Below, piece by piece: positions 1 through 8,329 of a DNA stretch of 15,324 bases (position 1 is its first letter; the number at the start of each line of letters is the position of its first letter). The notes beneath the pieces were generated by a model, which saw nothing but the letters and a program-made list of their open reading frames with translations, did no database searches and was not told where the DNA came from. The translations under genes and the position numbers were made by a program. This stretch comes from Proteobacteria bacterium UBA1858 (lineage in GTDB: Bacteria > Pseudomonadota > Gammaproteobacteria > UBA4575), in the NCBI GenBank assembly GCA_002338385.1, contig DDIE01000050.1:1-15324 (forward strand). Reading direction: 5' to 3'.

Positions 1-63
1 CAATTATTATATCTACATATAATTGTATATACATAGATATACTTTGTATACACGTATTATGCA
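1..63. repeat. AT-rich nested inverted repeats downstream of pstB
   Basis: This very AT-rich stretch follows the pstB stop codon. It contains several overlapping dyads: CAATTAT with ATAATTG (starting at base 1), TATCTA with TAGATA flanking a further A/T palindrome, and GTATAT with ATATAC. It could fold as a weak hairpin at the 3' end of the pst transcript, but there is no GC-rich stem with a U-tract, so I do not call it an intrinsic terminator. In many proteobacteria phoU follows pstB; nothing of it is visible here because the window ends. Confidence 0.4.
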
Positions 64-846
64 TTAGCCATACCGACCAGTGATGTAATCTTCAGTTTTC
101 TTTTCTTTAGGATTCGTAAATAACTTATCGGTTGCACCAAATTCAATCAGCTCACCCAGATAGAGAAACGCTGTATAATCTGATACTCGTGCTGCTTGTT
201 GCATATTATGGGTAACAATGACAACCGTATAGTTTGATTTAAGCTCGAATATTAACTCTTCAATTTTCAGGGTCGATATTGGATCCAAGGCAGATGCGGG
301 CTCATCCAGTAACAGCACTTCGGGTTGAATAGCAACGGCACGCGCGATGACTAGCCTCTGCTGCTGACCACCAGAGAGATCGAATGCATTATCCTGCAGG
401 CGACCGCCTACCTCCTCCCATAGTGCAGCACTTTTTAGTGACCACTCTACGCGATCTTCGAGTTCACTTTTATTGTTGATACCCTGTAAGCGTAATCCAT
501 AAGCAACATTTTCAAAAATAGATTTTGGGAACGGATTGGGTTTTTGGAAAACCATGCCCACTTGTCGACGAAGGTCAGTCACATTGACCGAGCGGGAATT
601 TAAGTCCTTGCCATTAAGTAACAGCTCTCCCGACAGGTTTACATTGTCAATCAAATCATTCATACGATTCATACAACGTAACAAAGTCGACTTACCACAA
701 CCACTGGGACCAATGAAAGCTGTCACTTGCTTGGTAGGTATCTGCAAATTGATATTATATAAAGCTTGCTTATCTCCATAAAAAAGAGAAAAGTCCTTAC
801 ATTCAAGACATATATTTTGTTCGCCTAATGGATTAACGGCACTCAT
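64..846 (-). CDS. pstB: Phosphate ABC transporter ATP-binding protein PstB
   Basis: PstB is the cytoplasmic ATPase that powers phosphate import through PstCA, and it also takes part in signalling phosphate status to PhoR. The protein has a Walker A motif GPSGCGKST (about residues 46-54 from the chosen start), the Q-loop VGMVFQKPNPFP, the ABC signature LSGGQQQR, Walker B VLLLDEPASALDP and the switch histidine in VTHNM. I chose the ATG at 846 (260 residues), because AGGTGA lies seven bases upstream of it and the length matches the usual 250-260 of the family. An in-frame ATG at 879 would add 11 residues but has a poorer ribosome site. It lies 78 bases after pstA on the same strand and is the last visible gene of the pst operon. 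Function is very secure; only the start is open. Confidence 0.97.
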   Translation of the reverse strand: MSAVNPLGEQNICLECKDFSLFYGDKQALYNINLQIPTKQVTAFIGPSGCGKSTLLRCMNRMNDLIDNVNLSGELLLNGKDLNSRSVNVTDLRRQVGMVFQKPNPFPKSIFENVAYGLRLQGINNKSELEDRVEWSLKSAALWEEVGGRLQDNAFDLSGGQQQRLVIARAVAIQPEVLLLDEPASALDPISTLKIEELIFELKSNYTVVIVTHNMQQAARVSDYTAFLYLGELIEFGATDKLFTNPKEKKTEDYITGRYG

Positions 847-852
847 TCTTTC

Positions 853-858
853 ATCACC
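853..858 (-). promoter_or_regulatory. Shine-Dalgarno site deciding the pstB start
   Basis: On the minus strand AGGTGA stands seven bases before the ATG at 846. This is the best ribosome binding site in the vicinity and favours the 260-residue PstB over the 271-residue version starting at 879. Confidence 0.6.
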
Positions 859-924
859 TGTTAAATTTGATTTAGCCATAGTATCTGCCTGATCTGATTG
901 TTTCTTGAAACCATCACGGGTTAT

Positions 925-2592
925 TTAATTTTCCATAGTGCGATATTTTTCACGCAAATGGTTACGTATGTATATCGCGCTAATGTTCAATACCACGATC
1001 ACTGCGACAAGTATTAACGCGGTCGCATACACCAGTGGTCGAGCGGCCTCAACATTAGGACTCTGGAAACCAACATCGTAAATATGGAACCCCAAGTGCA
1101 TGAACTTGCGCTCTAAATGAAGAAATGGTGCGTTCAGATCCACAGGCAATGAGGGGGCCAGTTTTACCGCACCGACCAACATCAGAGGGGCGACCTCACC
1201 TGCAGCTCTGGCCACTGCGAGAATTAAACCCGTCATCATGGCTGGGCTGGCCATAGGGATGACAGTTCGCCATAAAGTCTCAGCTTTGGTTGCACCCAAT
1301 GCTAATGAGCCCTCGCGGATAGAGCGTGGGATACGTGCCAGACCCTCCTCTGTAGCAACAATAACCACTGGCACTGTTAACAGCGCCAACGTTAATGAGG
1401 CCCACAACAATCCACCAGAACCATAGGTAGGCGCTGGTAGTGCTTCTGGGTAAAACAATTGATCAATATGTCCACCTAGAAAATAGACAAAGAAGCCGAG
1501 ACCGAATACACCATAAACAATAGATGGCACACCGGCCAGATTATTTACCGATATTCTCACTAAGCGGGTTACGAACCCCTGCTTGGCATACTCGCGCAAG
1601 TAGATCGCGGCTATCACACCAAACGGTGTAACAATCACGGACATAAGCAAAACCATCATCACCGTTCCAAATATTGCCGGGAAAATACCACCCTCAGTAT
1701 TTGCCTCACGTGGATCCTCAGATACAAAATCCTTTAAATTGGAAAAGTATGTAATTAGTTTTTGGGCCAGATTCATAGCATTAGGACGCGTTGCTTTGAT
1801 AACATCTGCAAGACTAATTATTACTTGCTCACCGGTCATCACATTCATGACCACGCTATCGCGCTTTATTTCCTCATACAGGTCATCTAATTCTTTTTTG
1901 AGCTCTAGGTAACCTGCATCAAGCTCGGCTTGTTCATCAGCAATGTTGTTTTGCGTGGCGGGGCTCATATCGTTTTGCAGTTCTGCTTTACGCTTGGATA
2001 AACGCAGCTTCTCCATCTGATAATTGATCGCACCAATTTTATTTTTTTCTATCTTATGAATTTGCTTACGTAAGTCATGCACCCGCCCCAAACGCGTTTG
2101 TAACTGCTGCCATAAATCATCAGTAGAGGCTACAACCTTGTCGTATTCTTTTATGGACGTAATGTAACCATAGAAGTTACCCCACTGAGTACGCTCAAAA
2201 ACAATCGCATCTCTGGGCCGACTATGTTGCAGTTCGTTAGGACCAACAATAAGTTTAAAATCGAAGCCGTAAACATCTCGATTGCCTGTTTTTAGCAGTG
2301 TGCGTTGGACGAACTCTTGATCCGTAGTGATTTTGATACCGGCATCAGCCAGTTGTTTGACAGAAACAGTCTCTGTTTTGGCTCGCTCACCTAATAAAGT
2401 GACTTGCGTGCTGGCATCCTGATATTCAATTTCCCAAATAGTTTTTGGCCAGAAATGACCTAAACCTCTGACCGCAATCAGCAACAACAAGCCGATCACC
2501 ATAATAATGCTGATCGATACTGCGCCCGCATTTAACCAGACCCAGGGGGTACCGCTTTTGAAGAAACCTAATTTAGTATTTTGCGCACTCAT
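925..2592 (-). CDS. pstA: Phosphate ABC transporter permease PstA, long form
   Basis: PstA is an inner-membrane permease that pairs with PstC to form the phosphate channel. The C-terminal part (about residues 300-545) is the binding-protein-dependent permease domain with several membrane segments. It carries the ATPase-contacting EAA loop REGSLALGATKAETLWRT near residues 426-443. A first membrane segment lies at residues 19-42. Between the two is a long insert that should face the periplasm, of which residues 156-246 are rich in charged heptads and look like a coiled coil. At 555 residues it is almost twice the E. coli protein (about 300), but long forms are known in Pseudomonas. It starts six bases after the pstC stop with no evident Shine-Dalgarno sequence, which suggests translational coupling. 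What the insert does is unknown. Confidence 0.95.
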   Translation of the reverse strand: MSAQNTKLGFFKSGTPWVWLNAGAVSISIIMVIGLLLLIAVRGLGHFWPKTIWEIEYQDASTQVTLLGERAKTETVSVKQLADAGIKITTDQEFVQRTLLKTGNRDVYGFDFKLIVGPNELQHSRPRDAIVFERTQWGNFYGYITSIKEYDKVVASTDDLWQQLQTRLGRVHDLRKQIHKIEKNKIGAINYQMEKLRLSKRKAELQNDMSPATQNNIADEQAELDAGYLELKKELDDLYEEIKRDSVVMNVMTGEQVIISLADVIKATRPNAMNLAQKLITYFSNLKDFVSEDPREANTEGGIFPAIFGTVMMVLLMSVIVTPFGVIAAIYLREYAKQGFVTRLVRISVNNLAGVPSIVYGVFGLGFFVYFLGGHIDQLFYPEALPAPTYGSGGLLWASLTLALLTVPVVIVATEEGLARIPRSIREGSLALGATKAETLWRTVIPMASPAMMTGLILAVARAAGEVAPLMLVGAVKLAPSLPVDLNAPFLHLERKFMHLGFHIYDVGFQSPNVEAARPLVYATALILVAVIVVLNISAIYIRNHLREKYRTMEN

Positions 2593-2598
2593 TGTTTT

Positions 2599-4827
2599 TT
2601 ATAAACTACTGTATTTTTTACGAAGACGTTGACGTACGATCTCCGCCACTGTGTTGAAGAAGAAGGTGAAAATAAATAACACAAACGCTGCCAAAAATAG
2701 GATTCTGTAATGGGTGCTATCAACCTCAGATTCTGGCAGTTCAACAGCCACATTCGCAGATAATGTACGCATACCCTGAAATACACTGAAGTCCATCACT
2801 GGTGTATTTCCCGTGGCCATGAGTACAATCATCGTTTCACCCACGGCACGTCCGAAGCCAATCATTACCGCAGAAAATATGCCTGGACTGGCTGACAATA
2901 ACACCACTCTGGTGAGCGTCTGCCAAGGTGTAGCGCCAAGTGCCAGTGAACCTGAGGTAAGGTGTTTTGGCACGCTGAAAATCGCATCCTCAGCAATTGA
3001 GAAGATGGTTGGAATGACCGCAAAACCCATAGCAATACCAATGATTAAAGCATTCCGCTGATCAAAACCAATACCCAGTGTTTCACTCATCCAGATTCGA
3101 ATATCGCCGTCGAACAGCCATGCCTCAACCAGAGGTGAAACATTCACACAAATGAGCGTGATCAGGATAATAGGTAGAATAAGGAAGGCGGCCTGCCATC
3201 CCTCTGGGATTAATAATTTATAACGGACTGGCAAACGCCACCAAATCAGCGCCAGGAGCAGTATTCCCAAGGGCACCAACAGTAATACGCTGAAGACGCC
3301 TGGCAAATGCATCTCAACAAAAGGTGCTAACCATAAGCCAGCCAGGAAGCCTAAGATGACAGTTGGCAATGCCTCCATAATTTCGATGGTCGGCTTGACT
3401 ACTCCGCGCATGGCAGGTGCCATGAAGTAGGCGGTAAAGATAGCACCACAGATAGCCAGTGGCATAGCAAACAGCATGGCATAAAAGGCGGCTTTCAGAG
3501 TGCCGAAGGTGAGCGGCACTAAGCTGAATTTTGGCTCAAAATCACTACTGGCAGATGATGACTGCCAAATGTAATCAGGCTTGACGTAATCTTCGTACCA
3601 TATCTTGCCCCACAAGCCTGCCATAGACGATTCTGGATGATGATTATCAATATGCCAGATGTGTAACTGTTGTTGGTCATCTTGGGCTAAAAAAATATCG
3701 GCACGCGGTGCTACAGCGAGTCTTTCAATTGCTCCTGTACCAACATTCAGGTTTAACAAGTCACGCTCACTGGTGGTGTAAAGCAGCTTGACCTCACCCG
3801 CTTCGCTGGCGGCGATAACGCCCTTGCGTAGCATTTCTGTAGCTACACTTGAGACCGCTGCGGTATCAATTTTACTGTCTCGAATCTTAGTCAATCTAAA
3901 GGGTAATTCACCATCGCTGCGAACTTGGAACCATTGTGAGAGTCTGCCCGAGCTGTCACCAATCAAGAGCGAAACTCCACCCGTCAGGAAATTCATAGTG
4001 GTAGGGACAACTGGCGCCGAGATGACATCGACATTCTCGCGCAACGTGGGAGCCATCCCATCACGCACGTCATATACAGATAAGCGGCCAAGCTTATCCA
4101 GAATATAGGCCCACTCCTGTTCGGGATCCACCAACAGTCGCAGAACATCTTTTTGGGTTGTTACCGAATAACTTTCAGCGGGCTCTAGGGTCGCATTATC
4201 AGAAATAAAGGATGATTCTTTGAAGAATGTTTTATACGTAATCTGACCACCATCGGTGCGCACCATCAGCGATAGTGACTCCTCATTATCACCGACTGCA
4301 AAGTCATGAACGGGCCCGTCGCTGACCGAAATTAATTGCTCACCAAATGGGTAGCTGACCCGAGGATGAATTATTCGCTCTGTTGCGGTGAATTCAAGCG
4401 CATATTGATGATCGAATAATAGTATGTCGCCAGACTGTAGGCCAACAGCTAACAGACGCTGCATTTCATTCACCACCTGAAATGAGACGATTTCGTTAGA
4501 TTCGTCTATCGGCAGGGCATGCTGTGTTATGACCTGGCCGTTGGTGATATCGAAGAAGTACACGCGACCACTGGAGGTCAGCCGTAACCCTATTTCAGCC
4601 TGCTCCTCTATGGCCAGATAAATTGTTTTTGCTGGGTCGCCTGGGGCAGAGTAGCTGGCACTTTTAGCGAGTTTGGGCTGATCGAAAAGTGGATACACAA
4701 CGCTCAGTAAGAACACAAAGATTAAGGCGATAGCTGCAATCACACTGATGCCGCCAATCTGTACGACTCGGCGCGCCAGCATGTCGAGGAAACCTCTAAT
4801 TTTCCAATTATTTTTACTCGCGTTCAT
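2599..4827 (-). CDS. pstC: Phosphate ABC transporter permease PstC, long form
   Basis: PstC is the second inner-membrane permease of the Pst phosphate importer. The N-terminus has one membrane segment (about residues 20-45). A large, probably periplasmic domain of roughly 370 residues follows, with repeated short beta-like stretches resembling a beta-propeller. The permease domain fills the C-terminal third, and the EAA loop TSGSLALGATPWQTLTR lies at about residues 624-640. E. coli PstC is about 320 residues, so this 742-residue form is extended, as in Pseudomonas. I chose the ATG at 4827; an upstream in-frame TTG at 4872 would add 15 residues of unlikely N-terminus. The gene is separated from pstS by a terminator hairpin and from pstA by only six bases. 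Identity as a PstC-type permease is secure; the propeller reading is from pattern only. Confidence 0.93.
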   Translation of the reverse strand: MNASKNNWKIRGFLDMLARRVVQIGGISVIAAIALIFVFLLSVVYPLFDQPKLAKSASYSAPGDPAKTIYLAIEEQAEIGLRLTSSGRVYFFDITNGQVITQHALPIDESNEIVSFQVVNEMQRLLAVGLQSGDILLFDHQYALEFTATERIIHPRVSYPFGEQLISVSDGPVHDFAVGDNEESLSLMVRTDGGQITYKTFFKESSFISDNATLEPAESYSVTTQKDVLRLLVDPEQEWAYILDKLGRLSVYDVRDGMAPTLRENVDVISAPVVPTTMNFLTGGVSLLIGDSSGRLSQWFQVRSDGELPFRLTKIRDSKIDTAAVSSVATEMLRKGVIAASEAGEVKLLYTTSERDLLNLNVGTGAIERLAVAPRADIFLAQDDQQQLHIWHIDNHHPESSMAGLWGKIWYEDYVKPDYIWQSSSASSDFEPKFSLVPLTFGTLKAAFYAMLFAMPLAICGAIFTAYFMAPAMRGVVKPTIEIMEALPTVILGFLAGLWLAPFVEMHLPGVFSVLLLVPLGILLLALIWWRLPVRYKLLIPEGWQAAFLILPIILITLICVNVSPLVEAWLFDGDIRIWMSETLGIGFDQRNALIIGIAMGFAVIPTIFSIAEDAIFSVPKHLTSGSLALGATPWQTLTRVVLLSASPGIFSAVMIGFGRAVGETMIVLMATGNTPVMDFSVFQGMRTLSANVAVELPESEVDSTHYRILFLAAFVLFIFTFFFNTVAEIVRQRLRKKYSSL

Positions 4828-4932
4828 GTTGTTAACTTGTAGGGGTAAATAAAAGTGTTGCTTACAGACCAAAATATAATTGACTGTATAAATATATTAC
4901 ATGTGTTTTGTGATAACTGTGTGTATGTTCAC

Positions 4933-4963
4933 AAAAAAGCCCCGTTCATCACTAACAGGGCTT
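4933..4963 (-). terminator. Intrinsic terminator/attenuator between pstS and pstC
   Basis: On the minus strand AAGCCCTGTT pairs with AACGGGGCTT through a 10-bp stem with one G-T wobble and a seven-base loop. A run of T follows directly. It lies 31 bases after the pstS stop and about 100 bases before the pstC start. It should end most pstS transcripts and let a fraction read into pstCAB, giving an excess of binding protein over permease and ATPase. Confidence 0.85.
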
Positions 4964-4994
4964 CAAAAGAGCTAATAATCAGAGGATTACTGGA

Positions 4995-5963
4995 TCATAG
5001 GCCTAATGATTTTAAGGTCTTATCAGCAACAACGGCGGGCAACGGAATATACCCATCTTTGACCACCACTTTCTGACCTTGTTGAGAGAGTACCAGTTTA
5101 ACAAACTCACCTTCCATGGGTGAAAGCGGCTTATTTGGGTGCTTATTGATGTAGACATAGAGGAAACGCGCCAGCGGATATTTCCCTGATATGGCAGTTT
5201 CTGCAGATGCCTCTATAAAGTTACTCGAGCCACCCTTAGCAATGGGTAATGCTCTCACACCAGTCGTCGTATAGCCTATCCCTGAGTAGCCAATACCATT
5301 GAGTGACTGTGTTATTGATTGAACTACAGACGCAGACCCTGGTTGCTCATTCACAGATGACTTGTAATCACCTTTGCATAGGGCTTTTTTCTTGAAGTAT
5401 CCATACGTACCGGAGACTGAATTGCGACCAAATAATTGGATGTCTTTGCGTGCCCATTCTCCAGACAGGCCTAAATCACCCCAAGTATTGACCGGCTCAG
5501 CTGCACCACACTTACGCGTACTGGAAAATATTGCATCCACTTGCTTGATTGACAGACCCTGAATCGGGTTATCCTTGTGCGTGAATACTGCCAACGCATC
5601 AATCGCAACGGGCAACGGTGTCGGTTTGTAACCGAAGCGTTCTTCAAATGAAGCAATTTCTTTATCTTTCATTTTCCGACTCATCGGCCCGAGATTGGAT
5701 GTTCCTTCAGTCAGTGCCGGTGGTGCTGTTGAGGATCCTGCTGCTTGTATTTGAATATTCACATTCGGATAAAAACGCTTATATTCCTCCGCCCACAATG
5801 TCATCAAATTGGCCAATGTGTCAGAACCAACACTCGACAAGTTGCCTGACACACCACTGGCAGCTTGATACTCAGCCAAGCCCTCGTCAACCATAGGTTC
5901 AGCCACCACTATGGGAGCTGTGGCCAGCATCGCAACCCCCGCAAACAGACTTTTATATTTCAT
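4995..5963 (-). CDS. pstS: Periplasmic phosphate-binding protein PstS
   Basis: PstS captures inorganic phosphate in the periplasm and delivers it to PstCA. A signal peptide covers residues 1-21, with a hydrophobic core and likely cleavage after VVA. The mature protein shows the phosphate-loop motifs of the family: SVGSDTL near residue 44, AGSSTAPPAL at 75-84 and GRNSVSGTYGYF at 179-190. Cys152 and Cys196 could form a disulphide. The 322-residue sequence closely resembles the Pseudomonas PstS type from memory. It starts 133 bases after phoR, with GGAG about 13 bases before the ATG, and is preceded by direct repeats of Pho-box type. A terminator follows. Confidence is very high. Confidence 0.97.
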   Translation of the reverse strand: MKYKSLFAGVAMLATAPIVVAEPMVDEGLAEYQAASGVSGNLSSVGSDTLANLMTLWAEEYKRFYPNVNIQIQAAGSSTAPPALTEGTSNLGPMSRKMKDKEIASFEERFGYKPTPLPVAIDALAVFTHKDNPIQGLSIKQVDAIFSSTRKCGAAEPVNTWGDLGLSGEWARKDIQLFGRNSVSGTYGYFKKKALCKGDYKSSVNEQPGSASVVQSITQSLNGIGYSGIGYTTTGVRALPIAKGGSSNFIEASAETAISGKYPLARFLYVYINKHPNKPLSPMEGEFVKLVLSQQGQKVVVKDGYIPLPAVVADKTLKSLGL

Positions 5964-6059
5964 GATATATATTTATCTCCGTTGAATTTAGATCTAACTA
6001 TGAGATCTGTTAGTTTTCAGCCTGACGTCAAGCCCAGAAAGTAATTTCAGGTGAAGCAT

Positions 6060-6088
6060 ATTACTCATGTGTTACACAAGTATTACAT
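6060..6088 (-). promoter_or_regulatory. Tandem Pho box upstream of pstS
   Basis: On the minus strand three related units recur at 11-base steps: ATGTAAT (6088-6082), GTGTAAC (6077-6071) and GAGTAAT (6066-6060). PhoB binds 7-base repeats separated by 4 bases, with E. coli consensus CTGTCAT, so the geometry fits and the half-site here is TGTAAY. TATGCT (6060-6055) lies 10 bases after the first 18-base box and could be the -10; TAATAT a few bases earlier is an alternative. The site lies between phoR and pstS, so pstS has its own promoter. Confidence 0.7.
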
Positions 6089-6096
6089 TTTGTTAT

Positions 6097-7419
6097 TTAA
6101 CCCGCTTCGCGTTTCTCATCGCTGACCAGGATCTCCGGAGGGAATTGCAGCTCAACCTGAGTGCCAACTCCTAGCTCGCTGTCAATCTTAACCTGACCGC
6201 CATGTCGCTCCATTACGTGCTTAACGATCGACAAACCCAATCCGGTACCCCCCATATCTCGAGAGCGCCCCTTATCGACCCTGTAAAATCTTTCCGCCAG
6301 TCTGGAAAGATGTAACTTATCAACCCCTTCACCATAATCCTGAATTGATAAAAATACGCCTCTCGTCGGATCGATACGCCATTCAAGTACAATCCGAGTG
6401 TTGGCTGAGGAATACTTTACTGCATTATCAATCACGTTCTGCACAGCGCTCATCAGCTCGGTCTGATCACCTCTAATCAAGGCTGGATCAGGCACCTTGA
6501 TTGCAAACGTCTGCTGATTGTAAATACTGGATGCTTTAACCAATTCGATGCACTCGCGGATCAGACTGAGCATATCAACAACATCAGCATTACTCTGACT
6601 TAACGGCAAGCTCTCCAGTCGAGACAGTGACAATAAGTCTTCGATTAACTCTTTGAGTCGGTGTGCCTGCTCCAGTGCCCCAGTTATTCCTCTGCTTATT
6701 TCTGGCGGGCTGTCATCGCGCAGCATCAAGGTCTCCAGATAACCAATAATGACTGTCAACGGCGTGCGCATCTCATGTGACGCATTGGAAATAAATGCCT
6801 TCCGCACTTGCTGCAGTCGCAACACATCCATATGGTCCTGCACGTACATCAGGCTATGAACCTCCCCATAGGATATCACTCGCAAGACTAGATCATTTTC
6901 TTCACTCCGTGGGGAAGTAAACTCCAGCGGTTGAGCGAATTCACGCCTGGTCAGATAGTTCGTAATCACAGGGTCGCGCACAATATTAGTCACGCTGCGC
7001 CCAGCATCTTTTTGTGCGTCTATGCCAAGAATACCTTTCGATGCCTCATTGGCCCATTCGATATTGAAGCTATTATCAACAATCAGCATGGCATCCGGCA
7101 TGGCAGCAGTCGCTGCTTCAAAACGCCTGATGAGTTCTCTTGAGCGCTCAAATTGTTCCTCATTTTCCTGTTTGATGACACAAACCTGCTCGACTATTTT
7201 GCTGCTGGCTCCAAATAATCTCGGCGTATTATCTATTTGTGCGCCTGCATTCATCCATCGATGCAGACGCCCAATCTGGGTTAAAAACCAGATCATTACC
7301 ACAACTAATATTGATGCGTAGGCCAGCGCCCACAAACCAGTTAAAAATCCAATAGCCGATCCGGCTAGGAGAGCACCGATGACAACCTTGATTTCAGTTT
7401 TAATAAAAGAAAATATCAT
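6097..7419 (-). CDS. phoR: Phosphate regulon sensor histidine kinase PhoR
   Basis: PhoR is the inner-membrane sensor kinase that phosphorylates PhoB when phosphate is scarce and dephosphorylates it when phosphate is ample. The N-terminus has two close hydrophobic segments (about residues 10-48) with almost no periplasmic loop, as expected of PhoR, which reads the Pst system rather than a ligand. A PAS-like region follows (about 95-200). The HisKA motif ISNASHEMRTPL places the phospho-accepting histidine at 215. The ATPase domain shows the N box NVIDNAVKYS, the G1-type DYGEGV and the G2-type GGTGLGLSIVKHV. The ATG at 7419 shares its A with the phoB TGA stop, with GAG six bases upstream; a GTG at 7422 would give a 4-base overlap. 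The two genes are translationally coupled. No terminator separates phoR from pstS. Confidence 0.95.
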   Translation of the reverse strand: MIFSFIKTEIKVVIGALLAGSAIGFLTGLWALAYASILVVVMIWFLTQIGRLHRWMNAGAQIDNTPRLFGASSKIVEQVCVIKQENEEQFERSRELIRRFEAATAAMPDAMLIVDNSFNIEWANEASKGILGIDAQKDAGRSVTNIVRDPVITNYLTRREFAQPLEFTSPRSEENDLVLRVISYGEVHSLMYVQDHMDVLRLQQVRKAFISNASHEMRTPLTVIIGYLETLMLRDDSPPEISRGITGALEQAHRLKELIEDLLSLSRLESLPLSQSNADVVDMLSLIRECIELVKASSIYNQQTFAIKVPDPALIRGDQTELMSAVQNVIDNAVKYSSANTRIVLEWRIDPTRGVFLSIQDYGEGVDKLHLSRLAERFYRVDKGRSRDMGGTGLGLSIVKHVMERHGGQVKIDSELGVGTQVELQFPPEILVSDEKREAG

Positions 7420-8159
7420 CACTTCTCAACAACAAAACGATATCCGTATCCCCTAACTGTTTGCACCATGGTGTGACAATCATGTGGCTTTAATAATTTA
7501 CGCAACCTGAGGATGTGCACATCGACTGTTCTCTCTTCAACAAACTTACTCCTGCCCCAGACAAAATCCAGCAACTGTGCGCGACTGTACACTTTATCGG
7601 AATGCGTCATGAAAAACTCCAATAAGCGGAACTCAGTTGGGCCCACCTCAATCTGCTGACCATCAATCAGCACATGATGAGCATCAAGATCCAGAACCAG
7701 CCTACCATGCATTAGCTTATTATCGTGTTCATTCGGGTCACTGCGTCTGAGTACAGCGCGAATCCGTGCAGATAACTCTTTGATCGAGAATGGCTTGGTG
7801 ATGTAATCATCTGCACCTGAATCTAGACCTTCAATCTTATCGCGCTCTTCAGTTTTAGCGGTCAGCATAATGATCGGGATTTCGCGCGTCAGATCATCAC
7901 GCTTAATGCGTCTGACCAGTTCTAGACCAGAGACATCGGGTAACATCCAATCCATCAATATTAGATGCGGTGTTTGTTGGGCAAGCTTCTCGGTAGCTCC
8001 ACGCCCATCAACGGCTTCGATTATTTCATAACCATCACTGCCTAGAGCGAAATACACCATGTCACGAATCGGCTTTTCGTCTTCAACAATTAGGATACGG
8101 TATGTTCTCATCGGAAAATTGCTCGGCTTTTGTAACTCGTAATCTGATTGTAATTCCAT
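7419..8159 (-). CDS. phoB: Phosphate regulon response regulator PhoB
   Basis: PhoB is the OmpR-family activator that binds Pho boxes when phosphorylated. The receiver domain begins with RILIVEDE and has the phospho-acceptor aspartate in LILMDWMLP (residue 70 from the chosen start), the conserved Thr in MLTAK (100) and the Lys in TKPFS (122). The C-terminal winged helix contains VEERTVDVHILRLRKLL, the DNA-recognition part, and ends with the wing TVRGYGYRF. Three starts are possible. The ATG at 8159, with CAGG five bases before the spacer end, is preferred; 8171 lacks a ribosome site; 8111 would give the N-terminus closest to E. coli PhoB, with aspartate 54. The gene is preceded by its own Pho box, which implies autoregulation, and overlaps phoR. 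Confidence 0.95.
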   Translation of the reverse strand: MELQSDYELQKPSNFPMRTYRILIVEDEKPIRDMVYFALGSDGYEIIEAVDGRGATEKLAQQTPHLILMDWMLPDVSGLELVRRIKRDDLTREIPIIMLTAKTEERDKIEGLDSGADDYITKPFSIKELSARIRAVLRRSDPNEHDNKLMHGRLVLDLDAHHVLIDGQQIEVGPTEFRLLEFFMTHSDKVYSRAQLLDFVWGRSKFVEERTVDVHILRLRKLLKPHDCHTMVQTVRGYGYRFVVEK

Positions 8160-8197
8160 TAAGACCTGCATTGATAGGAGTTTATAATAATCACAAC

Positions 8198-8231
8198 ATT
8201 ATTCATGACTTAGATTAAATACTGGTTACAA
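8198..8231 (-). promoter_or_regulatory. Pho-box promoter of phoBR
   Basis: The minus strand reads TTGTAAC-CAGT-ATTTAAT (8231-8214), a 10-base spacer, then AATAAT (8203-8198), which matches the -10 consensus at five of six positions. Replacement of the -35 by a PhoB site about 10 bases before the -10 is the known layout of PhoB-activated promoters. The first half-site is good and the second is weak. The promoter would start transcripts roughly 30 bases before the phoB start region and implies positive autoregulation. Confidence 0.6.
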
Positions 8232-8271
8232 AGCAGCCACTCTTTCACGCTCCTGAAGTATGACCACAACC

Positions 8272-8299
8272 AAAAAAAGGGCAGATCAACTGCCCTTTT
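8272..8299 (-). terminator. Intrinsic terminator after the porin gene
   Basis: A perfect 10-bp stem of AAAAGGGCAG and CTGCCCTTTT with a five-base loop is followed by a further T run on the minus strand. It lies 31 bases after the porin stop codon and ends that transcript. The A/T-symmetric arms could also stop transcripts on the plus strand, but no gene runs into it from that side. It separates the porin unit from phoBR. Confidence 0.9.
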
Positions 8300-8329
8300 A
8301 AATCGGAGGAGTAAAGTAGCCAAGTGTGT

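Noticed and set aside
900..911. Palindrome GTTTCTTGAAAC between pstA and pstB as a terminator
   Set aside because: The stem is five AT-rich pairs with a two-base loop and no T tract; it is too weak to terminate within the operon.
2589..2786. Minus-strand frame of 65 codons overlapping the end of pstC
   Set aside because: It is a shadow of pstC in another frame with no recognisable domain or ribosome site.
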